64,000 nt of DNA from Euborellia annulipes (lineage: Eukaryota; Arthropoda; Insecta; Dermaptera; Anisolabididae): contig JAKCPI010002671.1 of NCBI GenBank assembly GCA_023213315.1, positions 1-64,000 on the forward strand, read 5' to 3'. The position numbers and the translations under genes were made by a program. The notes beneath the pieces are model-generated. The model saw nothing but the letters and a program-made list of their open reading frames with translations, was not told the DNA's origin and made no database searches. Below, in pieces: positions 52,017-63,059 of this stretch. Each line of letters begins with the position of its first letter. Within the stretch, counting starts at the first letter, position 1.

Positions 52017-52689
52017 TGTAGAATCTAATAAAAAATTCCATAATTTTGTTTTCTTTCAAATTATCTAACTTTATATAGGCACTCTACCATATGTGATATC
52101 AAAAACCTTTACTTATTTATGTGTTTACTAATTTTTTATGTCAAATAAATCCAGACAAAAAAAAAATATCAAAAGCATGTTTAAATATAAACAAGCAAGA
52201 TAATAAAAATTAAAATTAATAATATTTAAAAGTTTATGCAAGAGTGGTTTTAAATTAAGGCTCTTTGTGTTAGTTATTGGAATAGAAGGATTTCTTATTT
52301 GGATATTATTTTTTAATGTAAACTGGAACATTGAACCTAAAAAAAAATCTATTATTTTATATAAGCCTTGGGTGCTTTTTGAGGGTATTCTTTCTCCCAT
52401 GGGGACGTGGCAAGAAGGGGGGGAGTTTGGGGGCAGTTCGCAAGGAGTGGAACTTTTGATATGTGGCCAGGCACAGAACAGCTTCAAAAAATATTCGTAA
52501 GATCAGTCTGATTACAAAGGTCACAAGCTGAAGGATTTCTTAGATGAAACCTAAACTACACCCTCTGATTAAATTGAGTACACTGAAGAAATGTTTAATT
52601 TTTTAAAAATTAATTATATGAAAATTAGGAATAGAAGTGAAAATACTAGGCTATATGTTTCAAAGAATTTATTAAAATTAATATTTTAA
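52017..52689. other. Spacer with a small GC-richer patch
   Basis: Mostly AT-rich. 52365-52500 is GC-richer, with CCCATGGGGACGTGGC, and has overlapping frames of 77 and 119 codons on opposite strands. The longer, on the minus strand, begins in this patch and continues into AT-rich DNA without a recognisable motif. Confidence 0.35.
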
Positions 52690-52875
52690 AATGCACGTCT
52701 CAGGGTGCTACGTTTGGAAGTTTCAAGCAGCCACAATTTTGAAGCTATCGACCTCAATTTTTTTTTTAAATTAAAGCTATTTAAAATATCTACAACTTAT
52801 GGAAGCCCTTTTTTTGATTTTCGAAAAAATAAAATTTTTTTTTTAGATTAATCGCAATAAATAAAAGATATTTTT
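52690..52875 (+). repeat. Dispersed repeat, copy 2
   Basis: It matches 39122-39315 in the same orientation: CACAATTTTGAAGCTATCGA, TATCTACAACTTATGGAAGC. HINE copy C begins immediately after its A-rich end. Confidence 0.8.
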
Positions 52876-52880
52876 AAAAA

Positions 52881-53549
52881 TCTGGTGTGACTGGCGCACA
52901 GCACACAACTTTCTCTTACCTTCGGTAATCGAAAGTTGTGCACTGTGCTTGTCACACCAGATTTTTTGTGTCGACATGTATTTAGTTTCCGACAGTAGGG
53001 TACATTGGATTTTAAGATGTAAAATTTATAAGTATGGGAAAATATTTATATTTTGTTACCATGGCAACCATTTCTCCTATCTTTCCTATGAAGCACAAGA
53101 GTAAAGTGGTCTTCAGAAGATTTCAATGACAAAATGAGAATATACATTTTATAAGGAATCTAAAAATAATTGATTTTTGAATTTAAAAAAATCGTTGGAG
53201 CAAATTTTGAGAAAATCGAAAAAAACTGAAAATTGCATCAGTAAAGTACTAGTACTTTTTGGCCAATTTTGTTGAAAAGCTTCGTGTCACGTCCCAGGAG
53301 GGTGCCTAACTTAAATATAAAATTTCAACCTCCTAGCTCTTTTCGTTCTTGAGATATTTTGTTCACAGACAGACACACAGACAGACAGACAGACAGACAG
53401 ACCATGTCGCGAAAACCACTTTTTTGGATTCAGGGGACCTCAAAACGTGAAGATCCATCAAAATCTCGACATCGAATTTTTGACATGAAACCAATACTTT
53501 CTCTCTCTATATATATTAACATATATATAGAGGTAAGAGAAAGTAAAAA
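52881..53549 (+). mobile_element. HINE copy C, full-length reference
   Basis: The 5' hairpin runs 52881-52961. Its loop side holds ACTTTCTCTTACC (52908-52920), which is the exact inverse of GGTAAGAGAAAGT at the 3' end (53532-53544). These act as subterminal inverted repeats. The microsatellite with GACA units is at 53364-53402. The 3' hairpin pairs ACTTTCTCTCTCTATATAT with its inverse near 53520-53544. The frame at 53359-53568 reads through the microsatellite and is an artefact. Likely class: non-autonomous Helentron. Confidence 0.9.
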
Positions 53550-54270
53550 TTCGCTGTATTTCTTATAGATAATTAAATTAGTAATCATTGTGTTAAAAAA
53601 TAATTAATTTTTTACCCTTAATTAATTAGTTGGAAACTTTCAAATTAAATGGAATAAATCCCTTGAATCCCTATGGGAAAAACTAACGCCATCTCTTGCC
53701 GCCTAGAGTAACTCGGTAGTCAATCGTGTCCTAACGGTTTTTCGAGACGCGCACCTTAACATTTAATGCGCATTTAGACACTTTTTAGAAGTGATTCAAT
53801 TTAGTGTTTTGAATTCTTCTATTCCTAATTTTTATAATTCATAATGTTTCAACTAGAGTTGATAGTTTAACTTTAAATGTTTATGTATAAATTTACAATG
53901 AGATTCAATAAAAAAAAAAATTTGAAAGTTTATTAAATTACCTCCAAAATAGAAGGAGTATATTTTGATAATTAAGTATTTAATTAATAATTTATTTATT
54001 CGGTTTAGATTGTATCTTGTAATAAAAAGATAAATGTTAACTGAGGCATTCGTTTTATGTTTATTTAAAAGTCTATCTACTTAATGAATAAATAAATACA
54101 AGATAAATGTGAATGGAGACGAGAACATGAATACGCCATTAATTAGAGAGAGAGTTAATGATAAAACATAATTATCTTTAATAATTATTATTTGTTTTAA
54201 TAGCATTTTAATTCGGACATTTTTTTATTTCTCAAGCATCGTTAACACACACACACACAGACACAGTGCA
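53550..54270. other. AT-rich interval
   Basis: A complex patch at 53640-53770 includes ACGCCATCTCTTGCCGCC and ACGCGCACC. The rest is AT-rich. A CA run is at 54246-54260. Confidence 0.35.
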
Positions 54271-54595
54271 GATTTGCATAGATGTCTTATCTGGTTGCGA
54301 TTAATAAAGTCCATTGAATTATGTGCGTTTGCTGGGTGTGGTCGTCTCCTCCTCACTCACCTTGCCCTCCCCTCCATTTCCCCTACTCTTGTTTTTCCCA
54401 CTCCCTTTACCCTTTTTAGGCCTTTTTTCCTCCCCTACTTCCCCTCCCCCCTCTCTCTTCTTTCTTTCTTCTCTTCTTCTTCTTACGTATTCGGTCTCGT
54501 TAGCTTAATCCTTGGGAGGATCATTTTCATTTCGGGGTCAACGCCCATTAACGGCACCAATTCATCGATCATCACAAAGAAAAAAAATGTTTTTT
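54271..54595. other. C/T-rich island, possible regulatory element
   Basis: 54280-54360 and 54480-54580 are mixed-complexity; between them is a strongly C/T-rich tract. The frame of 110 codons owes its leucine, proline and serine content to this tract. It shows no domain. A regulatory element or an intron's long pyrimidine tract are alternatives. Confidence 0.3.
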
Positions 54596-54870
54596 CCTTT
54601 CTATAATAAAGGTGTGGTCATACAAGAAAAGATGTTCTTATAACAAACTAATATTATATACCGAAAACATTTTTTTTTTCTATAATAATAACCGGTTGGA
54701 ATGCGACTAATTATAATTTAAAAAAATATTAAATAATTTTTAACAAAAATAAAAAAAAGGAAAAATATTTGTTTGTTTGCTGGAAGTTAGGCAGCCCAAA
54801 TGACCAACTCTATTCATATCTTCAGAACTACACTCTTAATAAATTTTCAAGGGTTATTCATAAACTTATA

Positions 54871-55126
54871 TGGACCCTGTTACGCATTAGTGTGTCAAGC
54901 GTCAGCTACCGAGTTTTGAGAAAATTAACATTAAAGTTTTTTGTTTTCATTGGATTAAATATAATTTTTTTTTTGTCAATTGTGAAAGTAACATGAAATA
55001 TAAATTTTTTTAGGACATATTTCATAAAAAATACTATTAATTATAGCATTTGAAACAATATTCCGTGCTTAACTCAAATTTTAATTTTTTTTTGGCGGTT
55101 GACACACTAATGCATAACAGGGTCCA
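54871..55126. mobile_element. Inverted-repeat MITE with TA target, 256 bp
   Basis: Ends are TGGACCCTGTTACGCATTAG and, inverted, TGGACCCTGTTATGCATTAG, continuing through TGTGTCAA. TATA flanks the left end and TATA the right. This is the Tc1/mariner target pattern. The minus- and plus-strand short frames over it are not genes. Confidence 0.9.
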
Positions 55127-55268
55127 TATATGAAGACTAGTAAAAAAAAATTGCCCCTAGAGCTCTTGGTTTCTTCCTTTCATATAATATACGACGATTA
55201 AGGCGCCTTAATCATCTCGACTACTTACTTTTTTAAGAATATCATAATTTTTTAAGCTACTTACATTT

Positions 55269-55433
55269 TTTTAAGGTCTTTTTCGGCATATAAGGCCATT
55301 TAGACCCCTACTTATTTCAAATGATTTGTAATCAATTCGAATGAAATACATTTTACTAGCTTGGGAAGGGAAGGAACCCTGGACCCCAGCCATGGGAAGC
55401 TAATGTCTTCTCTCTGAGCTACGGGTCACGGGC
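55269..55433 (-). repeat. tRNA-derived SINE family 3 (SINE-3), 165 bp
   Basis: On the minus strand the head CGTGACCCGTAGCTCAGAGA has an A-box-like TAGCTCAGAG and a B-box-like GGGTTCCTTCCC. The body ends in the shared central module (TCTAAATGGCC, GCCGAAAAAGACC) and a short A tail. Flanks AGCTACTTACATTT (55255-55268) and AGCTACTTAAATTT (55434-55447) match at 13 of 14. The family differs from SINE-2 in head and body but shares the module. Confidence 0.85.
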
Positions 55434-55989
55434 AGCTACTTAAATTTGATTCTTATTATTTTTTTTTTTACTTAATAAACTAGTTTATAAATTTGATTTC
55501 ACAAACTGGGAATATTAATATTCAAGAACGAACGTATATTAAAAACGATTGATATTTTTTTTTACAGTGTACCTTATTGTTAAATTAAAAGTTATAGTTC
55601 TGAAGCTATTAAGCTATTATTTAATCGGAAATTATTTTCTCATACTTATATAAATAATATAATTACCTAAACGTTTTAGAATATAAAATATACAAAGAAG
55701 GTGATGTTATTAAATTTCTTTATTCTTGTTATAAATTTATTTGAATTGGGAAACAACAAAGTGTAAATCTGGAAGCCAGAAATTTACTATGTTATTTTTT
55801 AAGACCCTATAAAAGAAATCATTCTATTTAAAGATTAAACGTAAATCACTCGTCCTCTCTCTCTTTCTCTTAAAAAAAAAAAATATTGATTTCGCATTAA
55901 CTCTTTAACTTGATAATATTTATTAGTATTTAAAAATATTTTTATCACTTATATCTTAAACATTTTAATAAAAAATTATTTAAAAAAAC

Positions 55990-56012
55990 GAGAGAGAGAG
56001 AGAGAGAGAGAG
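55990..56012. repeat. GA microsatellite
   Basis: About 23 bases of GA precede the GC-rich island at 56.05 kb. The interval 55448-55989 is AT-rich and has no other feature. Confidence 0.95.
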
Positions 56013-56049
56013 TTTGCTTGCAAGTGGATTTTTTTTATATTCATAGATT

Positions 56050-56215
56050 ACAAGTGGAGATAATCGCGTCGTAAATCATGGCGGCGACTTTCGAGCTGGA
56101 AATAGCCTGCCTGCCCAGGCTGCGTTTGAGTGGAAGAGCCTAAAAGGGCCAGAGGCGCCCTCAGCGGGGCTCGGATCTCTACGCAACGCTCACCTGGAGA
56201 GTGGGGTATGATTTT
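56050..56215. promoter_or_regulatory. GC-rich island with YY1-like and CTCF-like motifs
   Basis: About 165 bp has CATGGCGGCGAC (YY1-like) at 56077-56088 and AGGCGCCCTCAGCGGG at 56152-56167, loosely like a CTCF core. It follows a GA run, as other islands do. It may be an insulator, promoter or first exon. Evidence is motif and composition only. Confidence 0.35.
56078..56143 (+). CDS. Possible 21-residue leader peptide
   Basis: ATG in the context AATCATGG opens a frame MAATFELEIACLPRLRLSGR ending one residue later in a stop. It could be a short upstream frame in a 5' leader. There is no independent support. Confidence 0.15.
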   Translation: MAATFELEIACLPRLRLSGRA

Positions 56216-56698
56216 GTGGGGGGGGGGGGGTTGCTCTATTAATTTTCATTTGATGTTTTAAAATATATTTTCTTGAAAATAAATTTTAAATTTCAATATT
56301 AAAATAAATTTAGTTGCCAAAAATCAACTAACTAAAATTTTTTTCCAAAAAAAAGTTTTTCAAAATGACCTTGAGGAAAATTAAAAAAAAAATTTTAAAA
56401 TTAAAAAAAACAAATTTTTTTTTTTTTTGGGAGAAACAGACTGACATTTCGGTCTTTTGTGTAAAACCTCTTCAGAGCGGGGGGGGGAATTTTTTTTTGG
56501 GAGGGAGATAGTTTTTTTTTTTTTTTGTTTAAAACGAAATTGCCTATATTTATTCCATATCATTTGCTAATTTTATATAAATTATTTATTATTAGAATTT
56601 TAATAATGGTTATATAGATTGCACCACTTATTATTTATGAAAATCTACTAACTAATTAATTTAAAATATGATTTAAAATAAAATTTGATGATATAACT

Positions 56699-57469
56699 CA
56701 GTGGCATCATTTCAACTTTTTCTTGGGGAAGGGGCAAATTTTTTTCTTGGGAGGGAGGTCGAAGTTTTTTTCTTAAAATTTACCTGCAAACAGGTACTCA
56801 AATTTGGTCAAAAGATATTTAATTTAATTAATTGATATATATATTTGTAAGTATATTTTGAAATATTTTATTAATAATATTAATTGAATTATGAATAATA
56901 TTAATAATTAAAATAAAAATTTTTTTATTTGAAATCTATCGGGATCCAGTATTGCGAGGTGTCGTGCGAAACACACCTCAACAACCTCTGCGTACATCTC
57001 GCCCGTGAATACATCATTTCCTATCTCTAACTCCTCCTCCTGTTCGTCTCTAGTAGTGAACTAATCCTTATTTCTGGTTCCAACCGGCTCCTTATATCCA
57101 ACCTCTTCTATGCTATGGAGGATGTCCTGGTTTGAGGAGGGACTCCCTCAGCACCGGCGTGTAGCCTACTCCTTTCGAAGAATGATCACTGAGAGGGAAC
57201 CTTCTTTACTCCCTTCCACAGGACGGGATGTCACACAACTCCCTCTCCTCGTAGAGTGCTGAGGGTATTGTGGAAAGATCTTATTCCAATCCAGGGTTGT
57301 GAGGATTTGTTTACATTAAATAAATATTTTTTTTAATGAAAAATCCCCACAAGTTGAACAGGATTTTGCAGAAGGCCCCTACTCACTACCCAACCTAAAA
57401 TTAAAAAAAAAATCAGAGCCCTTGAGGGGCAAATGCTCCCTTCCCTGCCCCACCCAAATGACGCCTCTG
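56699..57469. mobile_element. hAT MITE split by an inverted SINE-1
   Basis: Termini are CAGTGGCATCATTTCAAC and, inverted, CAGAGGCGTCATTTGGG. Flanks ATATAACT (56691-56698) and ATATAACC (57470-57477) match at 7 of 8. After removing the SINE-1 at 56936-57393 about 310 bp of MITE remain, with no frame. The interval 56216-56698 before it is AT-rich with G runs. Confidence 0.9.
56936..57393 (-). repeat. SINE-1, inverted copy inside a hAT MITE
   Basis: It matches 144-665 in reverse: AACCTCTTCTATGCTATGGA, ACCGGCGTGTAGCCTACTCC, AGGACGGGATGTCAC and TTGTTTACATTAAATAAATA. The tRNA-like head (minus strand GGTAGTGAGTAGGGGCC and on) is at the right end and lacks about 12 bases. The two copies are clearly diverged, so both are old. 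Confidence 0.85.
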
Positions 57470-57477
57470 ATATAACC

Positions 57478-58598
57478 CTGTTAGAAGTTTATTAAATGGT
57501 ATTTATAAATATATAGTCTAATATTTCTTATTAATGACAGAAAAGATGATCCTTTAGATTCGATGTTGAAATATTAGATCACGATTTGCCAAATCATACT
57601 TTGATCCAAGGCAGCTAAAAACTAATAATTCTTTTAATCATAATCCAAATTAATTATTCAGTAGATTTTCATAAATAACAAGTAGTCCAATATAGGTTTT
57701 GTTTAGTTCCAGCTTGAACTAGAAAAGATATAGTCTTATGTAAGGGGGTGGGAGGAAAGTATGTCGGGAGGTAGTGGCGTGTAAATAATTTTGCAGTTTC
57801 TAGAATGAATTGTGCATCGTTTTTATGAGAAAATTCCTATTGACTTATGAAAGAACTTTTGCACTGTGACAGTCAGGATAAATAAAATTTTTACAAGTTT
57901 TACACATTAATAAAATCTCTCACAACCGCGAACTCCTCCGTGGATCATTCGGATTCATTCCTGTTAGTCTAAATAGTTGACGATATTCTTATTTAAAATG
58001 AACCAAAACAACGAAGCAGCACGAAAAAACGGACTTAGCTCATTTGAATTAAATATTTCCTATTTAAAAAAAAAAAAAAAAAAAATTTAAATTAAAAACA
58101 CTTTAAAGCTAATTGAAATTTTTTTTAGATAATAAAAAAAATGAATTTTAATTAAGAATAAAATAATAAATTATGATAACACACAGATTTATTTATTATA
58201 TTACCGCGATTATTATTTTTAATTCCTCCTTCCTCGAGGCACTGTATAAAATGAATAATCAGATAATTAAAAAAGAAAAAAATTCCTTTCTTTACCTCTC
58301 ACTGCATTTTTTTATTCTAATGTGACAACTGTATGTATAATAAATATTATTAAATGAAAAAAAAAATTACAAAATATAATTTAAAAAAATGTAATTTAAC
58401 CTCAATGAAGATTTTTTTTTTAATTTAATGAATTTTATCCTTGAAATTCTATTTCTATTCTGTCTGAATTCTAGCTGGTGTATTAACCTTTAGAAATAGT
58501 GTATCTAATTTATTATATTTTTTATCAAAAATATATTTATTTCCTTTAATATTGTCATAATAATTAATATGTATTACATTTACCAAGTGCCAACGAGG
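57478..58598. other. AT-rich interval
   Basis: A mixed patch lies at 57915-58045 (CAACCGCGAACTCCTCCGTG and on). The rest is AT-rich, with A runs at 58065-58085. No gene is seen. Confidence 0.35.
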
Positions 58599-58827
58599 CA
58601 GGGGCGGATTAAAGGGGGGGGGGGGAAGAAATTCATAAAATTATAAAAACTAGTAATCTAAAGAAATTATGATTTCTGCTCTTTAATTTCAATTGAATTT
58701 GTTACCAATCAATTTAAATAAATAGGAAAGGGGTCTAAATGGCCATAGATGCCGACAAAATCCTTAAATAAAAAAAAATAAAAAAAAAAACCGCCCCCCC
58801 CGACAAAATTGCATTAATCCGCCACTG
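58599..58827. mobile_element. hAT MITE, 229 bp, uninterrupted reference copy
   Basis: Termini are CAGGGGCGGATTAA and, inverted, CAGTGGCGGATTAATG. Flanks CAACGAGG (58591-58598) and CAGCGAGG (58828-58835) match at 7 of 8. It supplies the empty-site form of the element at 21389-22310. It carries the SINE-like module (TCTAAATGGCC and GCCGACAAAAT). Confidence 0.95.
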
Positions 58828-59214
58828 CAGCGAGGGGGGACAGGCAAAAAATCTCCATATTAAAGGTGTATAAAATTTGAAGTGTTGCGGACAAAATAGT
58901 GGTGTTTTGAAAATTTAATTTAATGTGCTTGTCATAATTAATAATAATAAGTATCGTTTAAAATCAAATGTCAAAAACACCAGAGAAATTAATTAATTTT
59001 ATTGGAATTTCCGGGAAATTAATTGGAGATTTTTTAAATGATCCCGCAACCAAAAATCAGTTTCTTTTCAATCGACAATCACCAAATTTTACATCTAATA
59101 AATCAATTAGCACCAAAACAGATTAGAGTATAAAAATAACGGAACATCAAAAAAATAATGTAAATATATAGGCCTAATATTATTTCCTTTTGAATTAGTG
59201 GAGATTTTGAGATT

Positions 59215-59480
59215 CCGAATGGCTGCATGCAATGCGTTATTAATAATTCGTTAAGGGGTGCAAGAGGGTGTAGAGGATGCAGAGGGTGCAAAAAGAGAAC
59301 TCCGAGGGAGTAGAGAGGCTGAGCCTCCGAGAGCTTTCGTGAATCATTGTCTCAGTTGGGTGGGATCGATGAGCGCAGCATCCAAGGGAGAAGAGAGAAG
59401 CGGAGTGCAGCTGCCACGCCAATCTCGGCTCGCCCTCGCCCTCATCTTGGAATTAACACTAAATAACTTCGTCCTCTTTC
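59215..59480. other. GC-rich island with GGTGCA repeats
   Basis: It begins TGCATGCAATGCG, then has loose repeats of AGGGTGCA/AGGGTGTA (59257-59290), then mixed GC-rich DNA to 59455. Frames of 60-84 codons occur on both strands with no motif. It may be a regulatory island or an untranslated exon. The interval 58836-59214 is AT-rich. Confidence 0.3.
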
Positions 59481-59982
59481 TTCTCCTTCCATTTTTCAAA
59501 AAGATAACATAAAATTTTAAAATCTATTCAGTTAAAAAATAAGAAACTCACTAACAAAATCGAAAGGGGTGGTTTGTAGCGTGCTGTCTAATTCATTCTG
59601 TTCAGCTTTTTAAAAATAGGAGTTAGACAAAGAAAACAAGCGAGAGTCCAGGTGGCAGTCAGGTGATGATAAAAAAAAAATTATATTTTGTCAGATCATC
59701 AGTAACATTCATCTTCATGGTAAACATAATTGTCAGAAAAATACAGGTGAATTTATTTGATTTATAATCCGAGAAAAGCAATAATAATAATTTTTTATAT
59801 GAATTATATTTATTTTTTATGATAAATGAAGGGATTTTTTAGAATGAATAGGATGAACTATATATAGCCCTAATGAATCACTTAAACTATAACAAAAGAA
59901 ATAACTCTTAAAAGACCATTCACTGGTGGTCCCAGAATTTTGTTTTAAAATGGGGAATCCTGTTGTATGACAAGTGGAGAGG

Positions 59983-60116
59983 CAGTGGCGCATTCATAAA
60001 ATGGAGATAATAGTAATTTACTAGCATAAAATAAATAACTTTTGAATGATTAAAATGATACATATTAATGTTTTTTCTGAGGGAGGGCCGCTACGCCCCC
60101 CTCCCTCCGCCCCTGG
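59983..60116. mobile_element. Probable short MITE, 134 bp
   Basis: CAGTGGCGCATTC on the left and, inverted, CAGGGGCGGAGGGAGG on the right resemble the hAT MITE ends seen elsewhere. The 8-bp flanks do not match, so it is uncertain. Confidence 0.4.
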
Positions 60117-60446
60117 GTTCACTAGGAAGTGAGATTATAAGAAATTTTTGCAAAATAAATAAGAAAAATGTTTCCTATTTGCAACTAGGAAGTTTCATTC
60201 CCTCTCCTTCTTCTTAAAAAAAAAGAAAATACCGGTAATCAAAAAGTGTCGAATCCTTTTTACTTCTGGGCGGCAATTTTTTCTTGAAAAGTCATGAGAC
60301 AAATTCCTCTTTCCAGCTAAAAAAAAAAAAAAAAAATTAAAAAAATTGTATTGCAATAAAATCAAAATTAAAATATTTAAAACAAAAAATAATGATAGAA
60401 CAATAAATAATACTAAAAAATAAAAAGCTGATATGAGTGAGTTAGT

Positions 60447-60632
60447 CAGGGCCGGAACTAGGAGATTTTTTAGGGGGGCAAAATCCAATTTGCCGCCCCC
60501 TCCTTAAAATTTTCTATACAAAATTCATATCATTTTATCTTTTTTTTAGTAAATCTTTCTTTAATTGCCGCCCCTGATATCTGCCGCCCGGGACACACGC
60601 AACCTCTGCCCCCCCCCCTAGATCCGGCCCTG
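60447..60632. mobile_element. hAT MITE, 186 bp, perfect target duplication
   Basis: Termini are CAGGGCCGGAACTAGG and, inverted, CAGGGCCGGATCTAGG. The target duplication GAGTTAGT is exact on both sides (60439-60446, 60633-60640). GCCGCC blocks lie inside both ends. The minus-strand frame at 60195-60488 crosses the border and is not a gene. Confidence 0.95.
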
Positions 60633-60640
60633 GAGTTAGT

Positions 60641-61014
60641 TATATATTTATCACATAATTTTTTTTGTTGATTTTGTGGATCTTTTTCCGGATTTCAGAA
60701 AATAAAAACTCTCACTAAAAAAGCTCCTTCACGTCCCTATGACAAGTTACCTCCCTCAATTTATACACGCTTCAATGTATTGACCTTCACTGTGGACAAA
60801 TTTCAAGTTTGGTTATTAATTGGACATTTTATATATTGAATAAATAAATAAAAAATAATAAGGTTTCCAATCCGTTATATGTAAAAAAAAAGTTTAATAA
60901 ATCAATAATCAAAAAATAATTACTATATTATTTTTAAAATGATAAAAAACATTTAGGTAGAACGTAAAAAAAAAATATTTTCTTTTAAAGATTTTCCCTC
61001 CTCCATTGACACTT
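60641..61014. other. AT-rich interval
   Basis: It holds AT-rich DNA with a mixed patch at 60722-60815. No gene is seen. Confidence 0.4.
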
Positions 61015-61205
61015 TGGGAATTTATTTTTCTTTAGAGAGAAGAGAATCCTCGATGCAACTGCACATGCTTTTTGGAAGGGCAAAGGGAGAGAAGGTAAAG
61101 GGAGAGAGAAGGGAGAGAACCCCCCTCGACCATAAATTTCCCTTCCCCCTTTAGGGGAAGAGAGAAAGAGGAGGGATCTCGCTCAGGAGGAGGACATCTT
61201 TTGGA
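61015..61205. other. Purine-rich island, possible regulatory element
   Basis: GATGCAACTGCACATGC at 61052-61068, then purine-rich AAAGGGAGAG-type repeats and CGACCATAAATTTCCC at 61128-61143. The pattern resembles the other GA-associated islands. Function is unknown. The following 61206-61990 is AT-rich with no feature. Confidence 0.3.
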
Positions 61206-61994
61206 AAATGTTCAAATGTTGTCCAAAATAAAAAAACTACAATCCTAAATAATTTTATATTATTCTATAAAGATGTTTTAAGAATAAAACACTCCATTTT
61301 TTTCCATTACTTTTTATTTATTATTAAAAACTTGAGACATTTCTTTTTTATTTCTTTTTTTGCACTTTAAATGTAGATGAGGAACACCAAAATAAAACTT
61401 GATTTCGACACTTCAACTAATAATAATGTGTCAAAAAAAGAAAATCAACAACGAAAACATGAATTCTAATAACTCTATTATTATAATATTATTATACTTT
61501 CTTGATTATAATTCAATACATTTGTATTTTAATAAAAGAAAATTTTAATAAAATGCTTTTGTTTAATCATTAAATAGTTTTTATTTTATTAGAAAAAAAA
61601 GTTATGAACAATAAATAAAATTTAAATTTGAATTTTAGTCTCATTTGGTTTAATCGGAATTTTTCATTTAAGAAATGAAAATAAAATCGTAGTTAAATAA
61701 AAAGTTTTTGCAAAAATACATTTATTATCCTAGAATTTTGACATTATTATTTAGGATATTGTCGTATACTTGACAGTTTTGGTAGTAAATTTTTAATTCT
61801 TTGTTAAGTAAAATTCAAAACAAGAAAACATTTTTGAGGGATGAAATTTCTAGGCTCATATCTTTTACTGGGGCTTATCCATATTTTTTTCTATGAGTCA
61901 TTTTTATTTTCAATCTCCAATTTTAATTAATTTAACAATAATTAATTCTATTAATGAGATAAAAACAATAAAATCTGTAATAGATTTTTTTTTT

Positions 61995-62110
61995 AATTCG
62001 ACAAATCGAACCGGATGTTGCAATCTTATCAGCAACAATAAACATACATTGGCACGTGACCTTTTTCGCATTCTAATGCCTACGTCGGATCGCGAGGAGT
62101 AGGAGAAGAA
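61995..62110. promoter_or_regulatory. Short motif-dense island
   Basis: ACCGGATGTTGC (ETS-like, about 62010), CTTATCAGC (GATA-like, about 62024), CAATAAACATAC (forkhead-like, about 62036) and GGCACGTGACC (E-box, about 62051-62061) lie within 60 bp. It is embedded in AT-rich DNA. The 69-codon frame across it starts in T-rich DNA and has no motif. A compact enhancer is an inference. Confidence 0.35.
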
Positions 62111-62522
62111 AAAAATGTAAATTAGATCTGGCCGGAGTACAAATAGCCAATAAAAATATAAATAACGCCTTCAATAAAAATATTATACCTTTATTTACAG
62201 CCCCTAATGTGTTTATTTATCAATTCAATTTTTTAAAATTCTTTATCACATAACATTGTAATGGCTGATAATCTATTGATAAATTGTAGATAGAGAAGTG
62301 AAATTTCCCATAATTTTTATTTTATTATCTAAGAAATATGTATTTGTATTTAAATTTCTTAGTTTAATGAGGGTATATCTTGTGGAACGATCTCGTTTCA
62401 ATTCAGTAGGTTTCATGTACTATGAATGATTATTAAAAAAAAAAAAAAAAAAAAATTGAAATGCTTAAATTTGGATGTTTAAAAGTAACTTTTCGAGTTT
62501 ATTTTAAAAATAATAATTAAAT

Positions 62523-62818
62523 TTTTGGTCGATTTTGTTCAAAAGCTTCGCGTTAAGTCCCAAGGGAGTACCTAACTTAAATATAAAATTTCAACCTCCT
62601 AGCTCTTTTCCTTCTTGCGATATTTTGTTCACGGACACACACACACAGACATACAGATAGACCATGTTGTAAAAACCATGGTTTTTACAACAAAAGTGCA
62701 CTTTTTTGGACTCAGTGGACCAGAAAAAGTGTATATCCGTCAAAATCTCGACATCGAATTTTTGACATGAACTTGACTATCTCACTAGAGCTATATATAT
62801 GTAAGAGAAAGTAAAAAT
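62523..62818 (+). mobile_element. HINE copy E, 3' part
   Basis: It starts TTTTGGTCGATTTTGTTCAA and keeps TTCAACCTCCTAGCTCTTTT, a CA/GACA microsatellite, the CATCGAATTTTTGACATGAA block and terminal GTAAGAGAAAGTAAAAA. A new 28-bp palindrome sits in it at 62665-62692. The interval 62111-62522 is AT-rich with an A run at 62434-62455. Confidence 0.85.
62665..62692. repeat. Perfect 28-bp palindrome inside HINE E
   Basis: The palindrome is centred on CCATGG, with arms TGTTGTAAAAACCA and its inverse. Other HINE copies read CATGTCGCGAAAACCACTTT here, so it arose by a small local inverted duplication. Confidence 0.9.
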
Positions 62819-63059
62819 TAAAGATATTTGTAATAAAAATGAGAGCAACGTGACTAAAGGGCACACGCTTATTAAGCAGCTAGTAATAATACTGGTATAA
62901 GTGAAATATTTAAATTAGTCTGGGCTGGCAAAAAACTTTATTTTAATTAATTAACTTCTTTTAATATTTGATTTTCCAAATAAAATAGTTTTTAGATGAA
63001 AGAAGTTAGTTAGATGGTATAAGAATTTTTTTTTTTTCTTTAGAGGTCATGTGAACAAG

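Noticed and set aside
53359..53568. Frame across the end of HINE C, similar to frames in other HINE copies
   Set aside because: The repetition comes from the mobile element. The frame reads through the GACA microsatellite and is broken in other copies.
54274..54606. 110-codon leucine, serine and proline rich frame
   Set aside because: It is produced by a long C/T tract and has no domain.
56150..56170. CTCF-like site
   Set aside because: The match to GCGCCCTC is partial and CTCF binding differs among invertebrates. It was kept only as a note in the island entry.
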